From: Penium margaritaceum
Lineage: Eukaryota > Streptophyta > Zygnematophyceae > Desmidiales > Peniaceae
Length of the DNA: 24,264 nucleotides
Direction: 5' to 3'
Assembly: GCA_023375785.1 (NCBI GenBank)
Contig: SZWC01001533.1
Location: 196,870-221,133, forward strand
The notes under the pieces were generated by a model, which made no database searches, was not told the DNA's origin, and worked only from the letters and a program-made list of their open reading frames with translations. This document shows, one piece after another, positions 1 to 9,423 of this stretch (positions are counted from its first letter, which is position 1; each line of letters starts with the position of its first letter). A program made the position numbers and the translations under genes.

Positions 1-468
1 GTTGACCATACCGATCCCTCGAGTACCTGTAGAGTGCAAGTCACTGTCAAACGCCTTTGTCATGCAATCTACAAGCATCCTCTTCGTCTTCACAAACTCC
101 AGGTCCACAATCTCCTTGGAGATAAGATCGCGCGAGTAGTGGTACCTGATGTTAATGTGCTTCGTGCGCCGGGAGATGACTTCATCCTGTGCCATTGCCA
201 TGGCACTCTTGTTGTCGATGCGGACCACCATTGCTTCTGTCTGTGGCACTTTCATCTCAGCAAGCAAACTGTGTGGCCACTGTGTTGCCTTGCATGCTTT
301 TGACTGAGCGATGTGCTCTGCCTCAGCGGTAGAGAGGGAGACACAGTCTTAGTTTCTGCTTGCCCAAGAGACTGCACCACCGTTCAAGAGGCACATAAAG
401 CCCGAGGTGGACTTTCTGTCATCGATTCTTCCTCCACAATTGGCGTCTTTGTAGCACACAAGTTGCAC
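1..468 (-). pseudogene. copia RNase H, continuing past the left edge
   Basis: The RNase H domain removes RNA from the RNA:DNA hybrid. The first acidic residue is in CYKDAN (445-447), followed by RKSTSGFMCLLNGGAVSWASR. After a TAA at 349-351 the same frame continues with STAEAEH, whose catalytic Glu codon is 322-324, then RIDNKSAMAMA, RRTKHINIRYH and VDCMTKAF, the usual C-terminal sequence of copia RNase H. The frame is still open at position 1, so the polyprotein end, polypurine tract and 3' LTR are outside the window. Confidence 0.92.
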
Positions 469-1145
469 CGGGTCAGATCCCTCTTGGCCTCCAAACTTGA
501 GTCCCATGTGTCGTGTCTTCTGCAGATAGCGCATGATGTGCTTGACTGCTTGCCAGTGCTCTCGCCCTGGGTTGGCCACAAACCTGCTCACTTGTCCCAT
601 AGCATAGCAGATATCAGGGCGTGATCCAACCATTGCATACATGAGGCTACCAACAGCAAACTCGTAGGGAATGTTCTCCATCTCATGCCGTTCTGCTTCT
701 CTGCTGTGGCTCATGGAGGAGGAGAGCTTGATGTCTGTTGTCATGGGCGTGCTGATGGGTTTGCAATCCTCCATGTTGTAGCGCTTCAAAACCTATGTGA
801 TGTACTTCGTCTGGTTCAATTCGATGGTACCTGCTGCTTGGTTACGGTGGATGGCAATCCTGAGGTAGTACTCAAGAGGACCCATATCCTTCATCTTGAA
901 CCTGTTGCTGAGGTTTTTCTTTAGCTTATTCAGCAGCTCGACGGAAGACAAGCAGATGATGAGATCGTCCACATACAGTGCAACCAGCATCACATCTTGC
1001 TCATCCTCTCGCACGTAGACACCAGGGTCGTTCTGGCAGTGCGCAAAAGCAAGTCCGGCCATGAAGCTGTCCATCTCCTTGTACCACATCCTTGGGGCCT
1101 GTTTCAACCCGTAGAGGGCTTTGATGAGTTTTTACACCTTGCCCT
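469..1145 (-). pseudogene. copia reverse transcriptase, palm with YVDD, thumb and connection
   Basis: After the frameshift the sequence continues KLIKALYGLKQAPRMWY, a signature of copia RT. The catalytic YVDD box follows, with its Asp codons at 967-969 and 964-966, so the core polymerase motif survives. Next comes GPLEYYLRIAIHRN, then NMEDCKPISTPM and AVGSLMYAMVGSRPDICYA, both conserved between RT and RNase H in this family. Stops at 1132-1134 (TAA) and 793-795 (TAG) break the frame. Confidence 0.93.
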
Positions 1146-1511
1146 CTGAGCCTTGACTCCCTTAGGCACCTCCATCAACACCTCTTTATCGAGCTTCCTG
1201 TAAAGGAAAGTTGTCTTGACGTCCATCTGGTGGATGTCCAAGTCTTTGGCAGCAACAATGGCCAGCAGGGATCTGAGGGAGGCAAAGGTGACGACTGGCG
1301 TAAATGTCTCCTCGTACTCTGAGCCTGCATGCTGGGAGAATCCCTTTGCCACAACTCTTGCCTTGTACTTGTCGATTGTGCCATTCTACTTCAGCTTCTT
1401 CCAAAGAACCCACTTCGACCCCACCACGTGAGCGTTTGGGGGCCTGTCCACCAGAACCCATGTCTCATTCTCCTCAATGGACGCGAGCTTGCTGTCCACT
1501 GCCTCCTTCTA
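1146..1511 (-). pseudogene. copia reverse transcriptase, fingers and first palm segment
   Basis: The segment carries the RT N-terminal hallmarks of the family: ENETWVLVD, VVGSKWV, YKARVVAKGFSQ and the first catalytic Asp in QMDVKTTF (1221-1223). Two TAG stops (1509-1511, most simply from a Trp TGG, and 1386-1388) interrupt it. One base appears to be missing near 1145, which throws the rest of RT into another frame. A Gly in the usual FLYG motif reads Arg here (FLYRKLDKEV), again a G-to-A type change. The enzyme would copy element RNA into cDNA. Confidence 0.88.
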
Positions 1512-1724
1512 CTTGGCCGCATCCGGCCTGGTCATAGCGTCTGCCACTGTCACAGGCTCTCCCCGAGCCAAGCATGACCAGCTGAGTCCGGTCCATGTGC
1601 CGCTGTCAGCATCGTACTGTTTTGTGGCTTTCTTTTGATGCGTGCTCCACCAAATTTTCCCTGCTGGTGGGTCGTTGTCATGCTGCTATTGTTGTTGCTG
1701 CTGTTGCTTCTGCTGCTGGTGCTA
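1512..1724 (-). pseudogene. copia integrase-RT linker, low complexity, broken
   Basis: This stretch joins integrase to reverse transcriptase in the same frame as both. It begins at the TAG at 1722-1724, passes a second TAG at 1686-1688, and is rich in CAG/CAA Gln codons. A Trp-containing segment (KIWWSTHQKK) follows, then an Ala/Thr-rich approach to the RT fingers. Both TAGs sit within Gln runs, so CAG to TAG is likely. Linkers of this kind vary widely among copia elements and have no catalytic role. Confidence 0.7.
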
Positions 1725-1742
1725 CTTTTGCTGGTGCTGCTG
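1683..1742. repeat. TGY/CAR trinucleotide low-complexity tract
   Basis: The plus strand reads mostly as TGC, TTG and CTG triplets, which are Gln codons on the retrotransposon's coding strand. It is an imperfect trinucleotide tract inside the pol linker, not an independent locus. Confidence 0.75.
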
Positions 1743-2735
1743 CAATGATTCTTGCTGCCTTGGTGATCCTTCGACAGAGGAAGAGCCACTAGCCTCAGAG
1801 TCTGACTCTGAAGCCTCGGACGACTCAAACTGAGTGTCGAAGTCCGTCGTTGTGTCAGCCTGCACAGCCGCTCTCCTTGCAGAATCACCTCCTTGATTCA
1901 CTGGCGTGATCTGCCAGTTGTTGGGTGCTTGATCTCCCGACTCAAGAAGCATGACCTTCTCTCCCGATTTGGGGGTGTGGGCCGCATCTAGCACCTCTCC
2001 CTTTCCAAGCTTCCTCTCATTGAACTCGACGTCTCGGCTTTGGATGAGCTTTCTAGCAGTCTGGTCCCACAGCCTGTATGCCTTGTGTGCAGTGTCGTAG
2101 CCAACCATGACGCACTTGCGGGCACGAGCATCAAACTTCCCACTCCCTTTGCCTGCTTGGACCTTTGCCCAGGTAGTGCTGCCAAACACCTTCAGATGTG
2201 AGGCATCTGGCTTCTTTCCCGACCACACCTCCTGTGGCGTCTTGAGCTGCTTCTCTTGCTCCTTCTTGCCTCGCCTACGAAGTGCAGCTGCAGGGGTAAG
2301 GTTCACGAGGTAGCAGGCCGTCCTTGCAGCTTTCGCCCAGAAGCGAGGTGGATTTTTGGCATCAAAGAGCATGCTTCGCGTCATGCCGATGATGGTCTGG
2401 TTCATGCGCTTGGCAACGCCAATACTCTGCGGGGTGTAGGGCGACGTGGTCTGGTTGTTGATTGCGTGTTGGTTCAACCAACCCTTGCACGCCTCGTACT
2501 CACTACCGTTGTCACTCTGCAGCGCCTTGACCTTCTTCTCAGTCTGCCGCTCCACCATGGCGACAAAATATTGCAGCTTCTCCGTGGCCTCTCCCTTTTG
2601 CTTGGGGAAGTAGATCCACACCTTACGGCTATGGTCGTCGATGAAGGTCAGAAAGTATTTTCTGCCTCCGTTTGAAGGCGTGCAGAACGGTCCGCACACG
2701 TCGGCGTGGATCACGTCCAAGTTGGCTGCTGCACG
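1725..2735 (-). pseudogene. copia integrase core (rve) and C-terminal region, catalytic Glu replaced by Lys
   Basis: This is the longest open stretch of the element, about 330 codons. The first catalytic Asp is in VIHADVCGPF (2700-2702) and the second in QSDNGSEYEA (2511-2513). The third residue of the DDE triad should be Glu in the GVAE motif, but the sequence reads GVAKRMNQT, with an AAG Lys codon at 2409-2411. The Asp-to-Lys spacing of 34 residues fits the D-35-E pattern, so this is a substitution and not a misalignment. A single G-to-A change explains it. The C-terminal part has the copia-typical PDASHLKVFG and KCVMVGYD segments. Integrase would join the cDNA to host DNA; this copy is predicted inactive. 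Confidence 0.92.
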
Positions 2736-3195
2736 CTAACCATTGCGCTCGAAGCGCTTCCTCTTTGCCTTGCCTTGGAGGCATGGCTCACATAGCTTCT
2801 TACACCCAGCCTCGTCCTTTGCCTTGCAACCCTCCATCCCACGAACCACCTGCTGTTGCTGCATCACCCGCAGCGTGCTATCGGCTACGTGCCCAAAGCG
2901 CCTGTGCCACAGCTCAGCATCTGTGTTGTTGGTGGAGGTGACAGCCGCAGCGGCTGCCTCTCGTGCAGTCTCACGTGTTTGCACCACCGTCTCCGCGGCA
3001 CCCGTATGTCCCTCATTTGACCTCTCTGCAGGCTTGGTCTGCAGTACATAGAGCCCATCGACTCTTGGGACCTCTACGACGAGGTCATCTTTGGCGGAGG
3101 AGATCTTGATGTCCTTGTTCTTGACGATCACAGCCTCCTCATGTGTGAAGACAACCGTCATGTCGTGGTCTGTGATTTTGGAGACCGACAAGAGG
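2736..3195 (-). pseudogene. copia GAG-pre-integrase and HHCC zinc-binding region
   Basis: The sequence NLLSVSKITDHDM followed by a beta-rich segment is the usual junction into the GAG-pre-integrase domain. The integrase N-terminal zinc motif follows: His codons at 2904-2906 (ELWHRRFGH) and 2889-2891, and Cys codons at 2790-2792 and 2781-2783 (CEPC). An Ala-rich insert (about 2935-2970) precedes it. A TAG at 2736-2738 ends the frame just before the integrase core; CAG to TAG is the simplest origin. In an active element this part binds DNA ends with the integrase core. Confidence 0.85.
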
Positions 3196-3199
3196 TTTT

Positions 3200-3489
3200 G
3201 TTGCAAATGTGGGCATATAAACTACACCCTGCAGTTTCAGATCCTTCTTTGCACCATTGACGCTGATGCTGATCAGCTTGTCTCCCTCGCCTTTAGCATA
3301 GGTGACACCGCCATTTGCACACCGAAAGCGATGGTCGGTGTGTTCAATGGAGACAAAGCCAGCCTTCTGCCTCGAGGAGTGATGGTCGGTGCCAGAGTTG
3401 AGCGCGAACGCTCCTGGCTTGAGCAGCGCCGCTCCCTTGGTCGTGGACACGCTCTCACCCATCATGTTGGTAAGTTCCTTCTTACCCTT
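3200..3489 (-). pseudogene. copia aspartic protease region, catalytic Asp apparently lost
   Basis: This stretch lies between the zinc knuckle and the GAG-pre-integrase domain, where the retroviral-type aspartic protease sits. It reads GAFALNSGTDHHSS. The family's active site is Asp-Ser-Gly, but the codon at 3397-3399 is AAC (Asn). A single G-to-A change from GAC would explain this, and it falls in a former CpG on the opposite strand. The flanking LQGVVYMP strand is typical of copia protease. The frame is lost at the four-T run 3196-3199, where one extra base fits best. A TGA at 3490-3492 separates it from gag. Confidence 0.8.
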
Positions 3490-3543
3490 TCATCTGCCCT
3501 CGTTCTTGCCACCCTTGCCTCCGTCTTCCTTCTTGGAAGCTCT

Positions 3544-3585
3544 ACACTCCCGTGCCCAGTGCCCAGGCTTGCCACAGTTGTGGCA
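3544..3585 (-). other. CCHC zinc knuckle of the copia nucleocapsid
   Basis: Minus-strand translation reads CHNCGKPGHWAREC, a complete C-X2-C-X4-H-X4-C knuckle that in this family binds the element RNA. All four metal ligands are intact (first Cys codon 3583-3585, last 3544-3546). Stops lie on both sides of it, at 3601-3603 and 3490-3492. The longest open frame across this stretch is a different one, so a simple ORF search misses the motif. Confidence 0.92.
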
Positions 3586-3839
3586 CTTCCCAGGAAGCTT
3601 TTAACCCTTTCCACCGCCACCATTGCCTTTTCCCCCATTGCCACCGCTTCTGCTATTCCTCTGACCAGAATAAAAGTTGTTACTGCTGCGACCATCATAC
3701 CGAGCGGCATAGGCTGAGATGTTGGCCTCAGTGCCGCTACGACGCATGGCCTCGTTGCGTACGTACTCATACACTGCCTAATACGTCAGATCCTCCTCCT
3801 TCCAACCGCCCAAGACGATGATCAGAGGACCCCAGCTTT

Positions 3840-3842
3840 NNN
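3840..3842. other. Three undetermined bases within gag
   Basis: NNN interrupts the capsid region. The reading frame is the same on both sides, so three is probably the true length, or close to it. Confidence 0.9.
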
Positions 3843-4252
3843 TGATACCGTGGAGATGGGCAAGCTGTGACTCATGCACTGATGTCACAAGGATGGCTAG
3901 CGCCAGCTCGTTTTTTGGCGCTCCATGCTTCATGCCCAAGGTCATCTTTTGGTGGTTCAACCTCTTCTCCAAGAAACATCTTCAAGTAGCCGCGCACTCT
4001 CATGACAATCTCAAACTGCCATTTCCACAAGGGAAATTGTGAAGTTGTCCCTGTGAACTTTGTCATGCCACCATTGATCTGCTCAAGACTAAGTATCGTA
4101 GGTGGCGTCGTCATCCTGCTATCTGCTTCTCTGCTTTGTTGAGGCCAATGTAGGCTGTTGTCTGCTACCGATTTGGAAGGTGCATATCCATTGCTTACCC
4201 CTCCAGCCGATGGCCGCTAGCTATGGTGGAGGAAGTGCTCCCACAGACACGA

Positions 4253-4323
4253 GGTCGTACCCACAAGGGCAGAGCTTGTCTCGTTAGGACTGGAGGGTCA
4301 TACCCACAAGGGCAGAGCGTGTC
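4253..4323 (+). repeat. Direct repeat of about 28 bp, two copies 43 bp apart
   Basis: Copies at 4253-4280 and 4296-4323 share the core ACCCACAAGGGCAGAGC and a following TGTC, with few differences. They are separated by 15 bp. Position within the presumed LTR or leader suggests an LTR sub-repeat, but no function can be assigned. Confidence 0.8.
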
Positions 4324-4810
4324 ATCGCTCCTTATCCGTGGAGAGCGGTTTGGACCACGAGCCAAACTCGTGTCTGTCCTCTCACACTTGTACGCACCTT
4401 AGGCCTAGTTAGGCCGTGATGGAGCAGATGGAACTGAGTCTTCAACACCGCGAGTCTTGGATGCCGATGAACTTGCCACTTATGTGAGCGGAGGGTTTGC
4501 AATGGTCACTGATCAGTGTGGGCCCATAACCCTTTGTCGACCCGCCTGAGGCAAACGGTCTAAAAACCGAGTACAGTGACAACCGCCGACCGCTCATAGC
4601 ATTTCAGCAATGAGAAGATATCCCCCTCATGATCGTGTTTCCACACTGTTCAGCTCCCAACGCTTGTCCCTTCCATGGCCTCTTGGTTCCCCCTTTTAGC
4701 TTATCCCAAGTCTTTTAAATCTGCCCTTGGTTGGCCACTTTATGCCTTAGTTTTCGACACAAGTATCAAGGGTAAGAAGTGGATGAGTAATCCTATGCAA
4801 GTGGCATGTA

Positions 4811-4817
4811 CTTATAG
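4811..4817 (-). promoter_or_regulatory. TATA-like box on the minus strand, tentative
   Basis: The minus strand reads CTATAAG about 700 bp upstream of the gag start, facing the retrotransposon. It could be the LTR promoter TATA element, but without LTR borders this rests only on a short motif. Confidence 0.2.
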
Positions 4818-4996
4818 TCCTACAGCCGGCTTTAGAATTGTGTGCACAGTGGCTCCTTGGAGGGCCACTTCCAGGGCAATCCTGGGCCACCTCACTAGTC
4901 CGCCACGTCATGCGTCCTGTGACTGCCAAAAGGCAACCTCCACTGGAAGCATCCTAGGAGCTTCCTCTCATCCTATGGGTCACAAAGCAAATTGCC

Positions 4997-5065
4997 CGTA
5001 CCAGGGTTTGAAGCCGTGACCTCACGGTTCTAACTCTCGAGCGCTAACCATTGCACTTCAAATGC
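4997..5065 (-). mobile_element. tRNA-derived SINE-like module (A and B box), minus strand
   Basis: Read on the minus strand, an A-box-like TGGTTAGCGC (5041-5050) is followed about 25 bp later by a B-box-like GGCTTCAAACCC (about 5003-5015). The order and spacing are those of a slightly shortened tRNA. The acceptor ends do not pair, so it is not a functional tRNA gene. The same module recurs in opposite orientation at about 11815-11885, sharing GAGTTAGA, GGTC and GTACG.GCAAT. A tRNA-headed SINE or tRNA-derived relic is the best reading. Confidence 0.5.
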
Positions 5066-5185
5066 TTGTTGCATAGGGCGTCTACCGGCTAGACTATAAG
5101 GACTGGACGTAGGGAACTCACCCCAAAGGAGCACGGCATGCCTACACTTTTCCAAAGTACAGCAATGGTCAAGGGGCACTAGAAA
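5066..5185. other. Junction between the tRNA-like module and the satellite; nothing recognised
   Basis: No motif or gene is seen in most of this stretch. From about 5164 a short piece (CAATGGTCAAGGGG) resembles the middle of a satellite monomer. A clear F-type monomer tail begins near 5188, so the first monomer may be internally deleted by about 40 bp. Confidence 0.5.
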
Positions 5186-5220
5186 ATGACAGTAGTAGCA
5201 CATTGTGGCTGCCATGCAGA

Positions 5221-6366
5221 ATGACCGACCAAAGTAGGCATATGAACTGCCTTTGACCACAGAAATCCGCTGTGTGTGGTCAACGTTGACAGCTCATAAC
5301 ACGAGTCACAAATGGTCAGAGAGGGAAACAATGGTTCGGTAACACCAAGTATCAAATAGAAAACACAAGGGGCTTCAATATGTTGTGGCACGGTGTGGAT
5401 ACCATGAACGATGACCAACCAGAGTAGGCATGTGTCACTGAACATGACCAAATAATGTCACTAAGTGTGGTAAACTTTGACAACTCATAACACGAGTCAC
5501 AAATGGTCTGGGTGGAAGATAATGGGTTTTGAATAATAGTTATTGACTAGAAAGTACAAATACCTTCAATATGTAGTGGCATAGTGTGGCTAGAATGCAC
5601 AGTGACCAACCAAAGTATGCATGTGTTACTGACCATGACGAAAGAATTTCACTTCATGTGGTAAACATTGACAACTCACAACACAAGTCACATATATTCA
5701 GAGGGGGTAACAATGGTCTGGGAACACTAGCTATCAACTAGAAAGCACAAAGACCCTTGATACGTAGTGACACGGCGTGGTAACCATGCATAGTGATCAA
5801 CCAAAGTAGGCATATGTCACTAACCATGACCAAACGGATTTGACAGTGTGTGGTCAACGTTGAAAACTCATAAGATGTGTCACAAATGGTCAATGGGGGA
5901 AACCATGGGTTGGGAACACTATTTATGAACTAGAAAGTAGAAAATGTTCCAACAAGTAGTGGCACGGTGTGGATAGCGTGCACAGTGACCAACCAAAGGA
6001 TGCATATGTCACTGACTATGACCGAAGAAGTCCACTATGTATGGTCAACATTGACAACTCATAACACGAGTCACAGATGGTCAGAGGGAGAGACAATGGT
6101 TTGGGAACCCTATGTATTGACTAGAAGGGACAAAGAACTTGAATACGTAGTGGCACGTTGTGGCTACTATGCACACCAAACAACCAAACTAGGCATATGT
6201 CACTGACCATGGCCAGAGAATTTCAATATGGGTGGTTATCATTCACCAACCATAACACGAGCCACGAATGGTTAGAGGGGGAAACAATGGTCTTGGACTA
6301 TCAGTTCTCAACTAGCAAGGACAGCGACCTTCAATCAATATAAGCACGGTGTGGCTACCATGCGCA
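5221..6366 (+). repeat. HOR unit 1 (A-F), 1,146 bp
   Basis: Monomer starts: A 5221, B 5411, C 5602, D 5793, E 5985, F 6176. It is the first complete unit next to the left array edge and the counterpart of the unit at 19039-20184. D carries the odd GGATTTGACAG shared with the D monomers at 14097 and 19611. Confidence 0.9.
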
Positions 6367-7512
6367 ATGACCGACCAAAGTAAGCATGTGTACTGCCTTT
6401 GACCAAAGAAATCCGCTTTGTGTGGTCAACGTTGACAACTCATAATAGGAGTCACAAATCGTCAGAGGGGGAGACAATGGTTTTGGAACACTAGGTATCA
6501 ACTAGCAAGCACAATGACCTTGAATAAGTTGGGGCACGGTGTGGATACCATGCACGATGACCAGCCAAAGTAGGCATATGTCACTGACCATGACCAAATA
6601 ATGTCACGAAGTGTCGTAAACTATGACAAATCTTAACAAGAGTCACAAATCATCAGGGTGGAAGATCATGGTTTGTGAATACTAGCTATCGACTAGCAAG
6701 TACAAAAACCTTCAATATGTAGTGGCACAGTGTGGCTACAATGCACAGTGACCAACCAAAGTATGCATATGTCACTGACCATGACCAAAATATTTCACTT
6801 CATGTGGTCAACGTTGACAACTCACAACACGAGTCACAGATATTAAGAGGGGGTAACAATGGTCTGGGAACACTAGCTATCAACTAGAAAGCACAAAGAC
6901 CTTCAATACGTAGTGACAAGGCATAGAAACCATGTACATTGACAAACCAAAGTAGACATATGTCACTAACCATGACCAAAAGAATTTCACAGTGTGGGGT
7001 CAACGTTGAAAACGCGTAACACGAGTCACAAATAGTCAGAGGGGGGAAAAATGGATTGGGAACACTAGTTATCAACTAGCAAGTACAAATACCTTCTTCA
7101 AGTAGTGGCACGGTATGGCTAGCGTGCACAGTGACCAACCAAAGGATGCATACGTTGCTGACTATGACCAAAGAAGTCCACTATGTGTGGTCAACATTGA
7201 GAACTCATAACACGAGTCACCAATGGTCAGAGGAAGAGACAATGGTTTAGGAACCCTATGTATCAACTAAAAAGGACAAAGAACTTCAATACGTAGTGGC
7301 ACACTGTGGCTTATATGCACACCAAACAACCAAACTAGGCATATGTCCCTGACCATGACCAGAGAATTTCAACATGGGTTGTCAACGTTGACCAACCATA
7401 ACACGAGTCACAAACGGTCAAGGGAGGAAACAATGCTATGGGAATATCAGTTCTCAACTAGCAAGAACAATGACCTTCAGTCGGTAGCAGCACGGTGTGG
7501 TTACCATGCACA
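6367..7512 (+). repeat. HOR unit 2 (A-F), 1,146 bp
   Basis: Monomer starts: A 6367, B 6557, C 6748, D 6939, E 7131, F 7322. It matches the unit at 20185-21328, sharing the rare AAACTATGACAAATC in B and ATTGACAAACC at the start of D. Confidence 0.9.
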
Positions 7513-8659
7513 ATGAACGACCAAAGTAGGCATATGTACTACCTTTGACCAAAGAAATCCGCAGAGTGTGGTCAATGTTGGCAGCTCATAATACAAGTCA
7601 CAAATGGTCAGATAGGGAAACAATGGTTTGGAAACACCAAGAATCAAATAGCAAGCACAAGGAGCTCTAATACGTTGTTGCACAGTGTGGATACCATGCA
7701 CGATGACCAACCAAAGTAGGCATATGTCACTGACCATGACCAAATAATGTCACTAGGTGTGGTAAACTTTGACAACTCGTAACACGAGTCACAAATGATC
7801 AGGGTGGAAGAGAATGGTTTATGAATATTAGTTGTTGACAAGAAAGTACAAATACCTTCAATATGTAGTGGCATTGTGTGGCTACAATGCATAGTGACCA
7901 ACCAATGTATGCATATGTCAATGACCATGAACAAAGAAATTCACTTCATGTGGTCAATATTTACAACTCACAACACGAGTCATTGATAGTAAGAGGGGAC
8001 TAATAGTGGTTTAGGAAAATTAGCTGACAACTGGAAAGTACAAAGACCTTCAATACGTAGTGACACAGCATGGTAACCATGTACAGTGACAAACCAAAGT
8101 ACGCATGTGTCACTAACCATGACCAAACGGATTTCACTGTGTGTGGTCAACGTTGAAAACACATAACACGAGTCACAAATGGTGAGTGGGGCAACCCATG
8201 GGTTGGGAACACTAATTATCAACTAGCAAGTAGAACGATTTTCAACATGTAGTGGCACAGTGTGGCTCGCGTGCACAATGACCAACCAACTGATGCATAC
8301 GTCACTGTCTATGACCGAAGAAGTGCACTATATATGGTGAACATTGACAATTCATAACACGAGTCACAAATGGTCAGAGGAAGAGACAATGGTTTGGGAA
8401 CCCTATGTATGGACTAGACAGGACAAATAACTTCAATACGTAGTGGCACAGTGTGGCTACTATGCACACAAAACAACTAAACTAGGCATATGTCACTGAC
8501 CACAACCAGAGAATATCAATATGGGTGGTCAACATTCACCAAGCATGACACGAGTCACAAACGATCGGAGGGGGAAACAATAGCCAGTGAATATCAGTTC
8601 TCAACTAGCAAGTACAGCGACCTTCAGTCAGAATAAGCACGGTGTGGCTACCATGCACA
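7513..8659 (+). repeat. HOR unit 3 (A-F), 1,147 bp
   Basis: Monomer starts: A 7513, B 7703, C 7894, D 8086, E 8278, F 8469. C has AGCTGACAACTGG instead of the usual AGCTATCAACTAG. It is the counterpart of 21329-22398, which would be the same length if its two N gaps were filled. Confidence 0.9.
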
Positions 8660-9423
8660 ATGACCGACCAAAGTAGGAATATGTACTCCCTTTGAGCAAA
8701 GAAATCCGTTGTGTGTGGACAACGTTGACAACTCATAACATGAGTCACAAATGGTCAGAGGGGGAGACAATGGTTTGGTAACACCAGGTATCAACTAGCA
8801 AGCACAACGACCTTCAATTAGTTGCGGTATGGTGTGGATACCATGCACGAGGACATACCAAAGCAGGCAGATGTCACTGACCATGACCAAACAATGTCAC
8901 TGAGTGTGGTAAACTTTGACAACTCATAACACGAGTCACAAATGGTCAGAGTGGAAGAAACTAGTTTGTGAATACTAGTTATCTAGAAGCAAGGATAAAC
9001 ACCTTCAATATGTAGTGGCAGGGCGTGGCTACCATGCACAATGACCAACCAAAGTACGCATATGTCACTGACCATGACCAACAAATTTCACTTCATGTGG
9101 TCAGCCTTGAAAACTCACAACACGAGTCACAGATAGTCAAGGGGGGGTCAAAATGGTTTGGGAATACTAGCTATCAGCTAGAAAGCACAAATACCTTTAA
9201 TACGTAGTGACACGGCGTGGTAACCATGTATAGTGACAAACCAAACTAGGAATATGTCACTGACCATGACCATAGAATCTCAATATGGGTGGTCAACGTT
9301 GAATAACCATAACACGAGTCACAAACGGTCAGGGTAGGAAACAATGCTATGGGAATATCAGTTCTCAACTAGCAATTACAACGACCTTCAGCCACTATTA
9401 GCACAGTGTGGCTACAATGCACA
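8660..9423 (+). repeat. Shortened HOR unit 4 (A-B-C-D/F), 764 bp
   Basis: Monomer starts: A 8660, B 8850, C 9041, hybrid D/F 9233. The last monomer opens like D (GTGACAAACC) and switches to F (AAACTAGG, TCAATATGGGTGG) within the first 20 bp. D body and E are therefore missing. The 764-bp length is exactly four times 191, as expected from in-register unequal crossover. Confidence 0.88.

Larger units (their letters stand above)
1..4114 (-). pseudogene. Degenerate Ty1/copia LTR retrotransposon polyprotein (gag-pol), truncated by the window's left edge
   Basis: The minus strand carries gag, zinc knuckle, protease, integrase, reverse transcriptase and RNase H in that order. Integrase before reverse transcriptase is the Ty1/copia arrangement. 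The frame is closed by stops at 3778-3780, 3601-3603, 3490-3492, 2736-2738, 1722-1724, 1686-1688, 1509-1511, 1386-1388, 1132-1134, 793-795 and 349-351. It shifts near 3911-3916, 3196-3199 and about 1145. Between shifts the domains stay in one frame, so the ancestor had a single gag-pol reading frame. The RNase H end and the 3' LTR lie beyond position 1. The copy cannot make its proteins and is a relic; any mobilisation would need proteins from another element. The start is the ATG at 4112-4114, the first Met of a recognisable gag N-terminus. Confidence 0.95.
3493..4114 (-). pseudogene. copia gag (capsid/nucleocapsid) region, broken
   Basis: Gag forms the particle that packages the element's RNA. 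The N-terminus starts MTTPPTILSLEQ and has the W-K-W-Q-F run typical of copia gag (UBN2/Retrotran_gag-like). An extra base in the six-T run at 3911-3916 (A6 on the coding strand) throws the frame: the protein continues in another frame as NELALAILVTSV. A TAG at 3778-3780 and a TAA at 3601-3603 then interrupt the frame before the nucleocapsid. A Gly/Asn/Ser/Arg-rich basic stretch at about 3604-3690 precedes the zinc knuckle. Three unknown bases at 3840-3842 fall inside this region. The family assignment is firm; exact domain borders are approximate. Confidence 0.88.
4115..4996 (-). other. Presumed 5' leader and LTR region of the copia element; no LTR ends identified
   Basis: Upstream of the gag ATG (to the right on the plus strand), a copia element should have a primer-binding site and a 5' LTR. 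The stretch 4158-4170, read on the minus strand, shares GGTA and CAGA blocks with the initiator-Met tRNA primer site but is not a convincing match. No TG...CA boundary with a target duplication could be placed, because the 3' LTR is outside the window. A perfect 12-bp palindrome (CACTGATCAGTG) lies at 4507-4518. The 114-codon plus-strand frame at 4675-5019 has no recognisable features. Confidence 0.4.

Noticed and set aside
1642..1833. A Cys-rich plus-strand frame.
   Set aside because: It is the antisense reading of Gln codons in the copia pol linker (TGC and TGT triplets), so the cysteines are an artefact of the trinucleotide tract.
3462..3770. A 102-codon minus-strand frame as a separate gene.
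   Set aside because: It lies in a different frame from the gag nucleocapsid, whose zinc knuckle is clear in the interrupted frame at the same place.
4158..4170. Primer-binding site for initiator-Met tRNA.
   Set aside because: Only GGTA and CAGA blocks match, and no adjacent LTR end could be placed. It is too weak to call.
4675..5019. A 114-codon plus-strand frame between the retrotransposon and the satellite.
   Set aside because: No recognisable domain, low-complexity or composition signal, and its end overlaps the tRNA-like module. Chance is the simpler reading.
4997..5065. A functional tRNA gene (also considered at 11811-11885).
   Set aside because: Box elements are present, but the acceptor and T stems do not pair properly, and A-to-B spacing is short.
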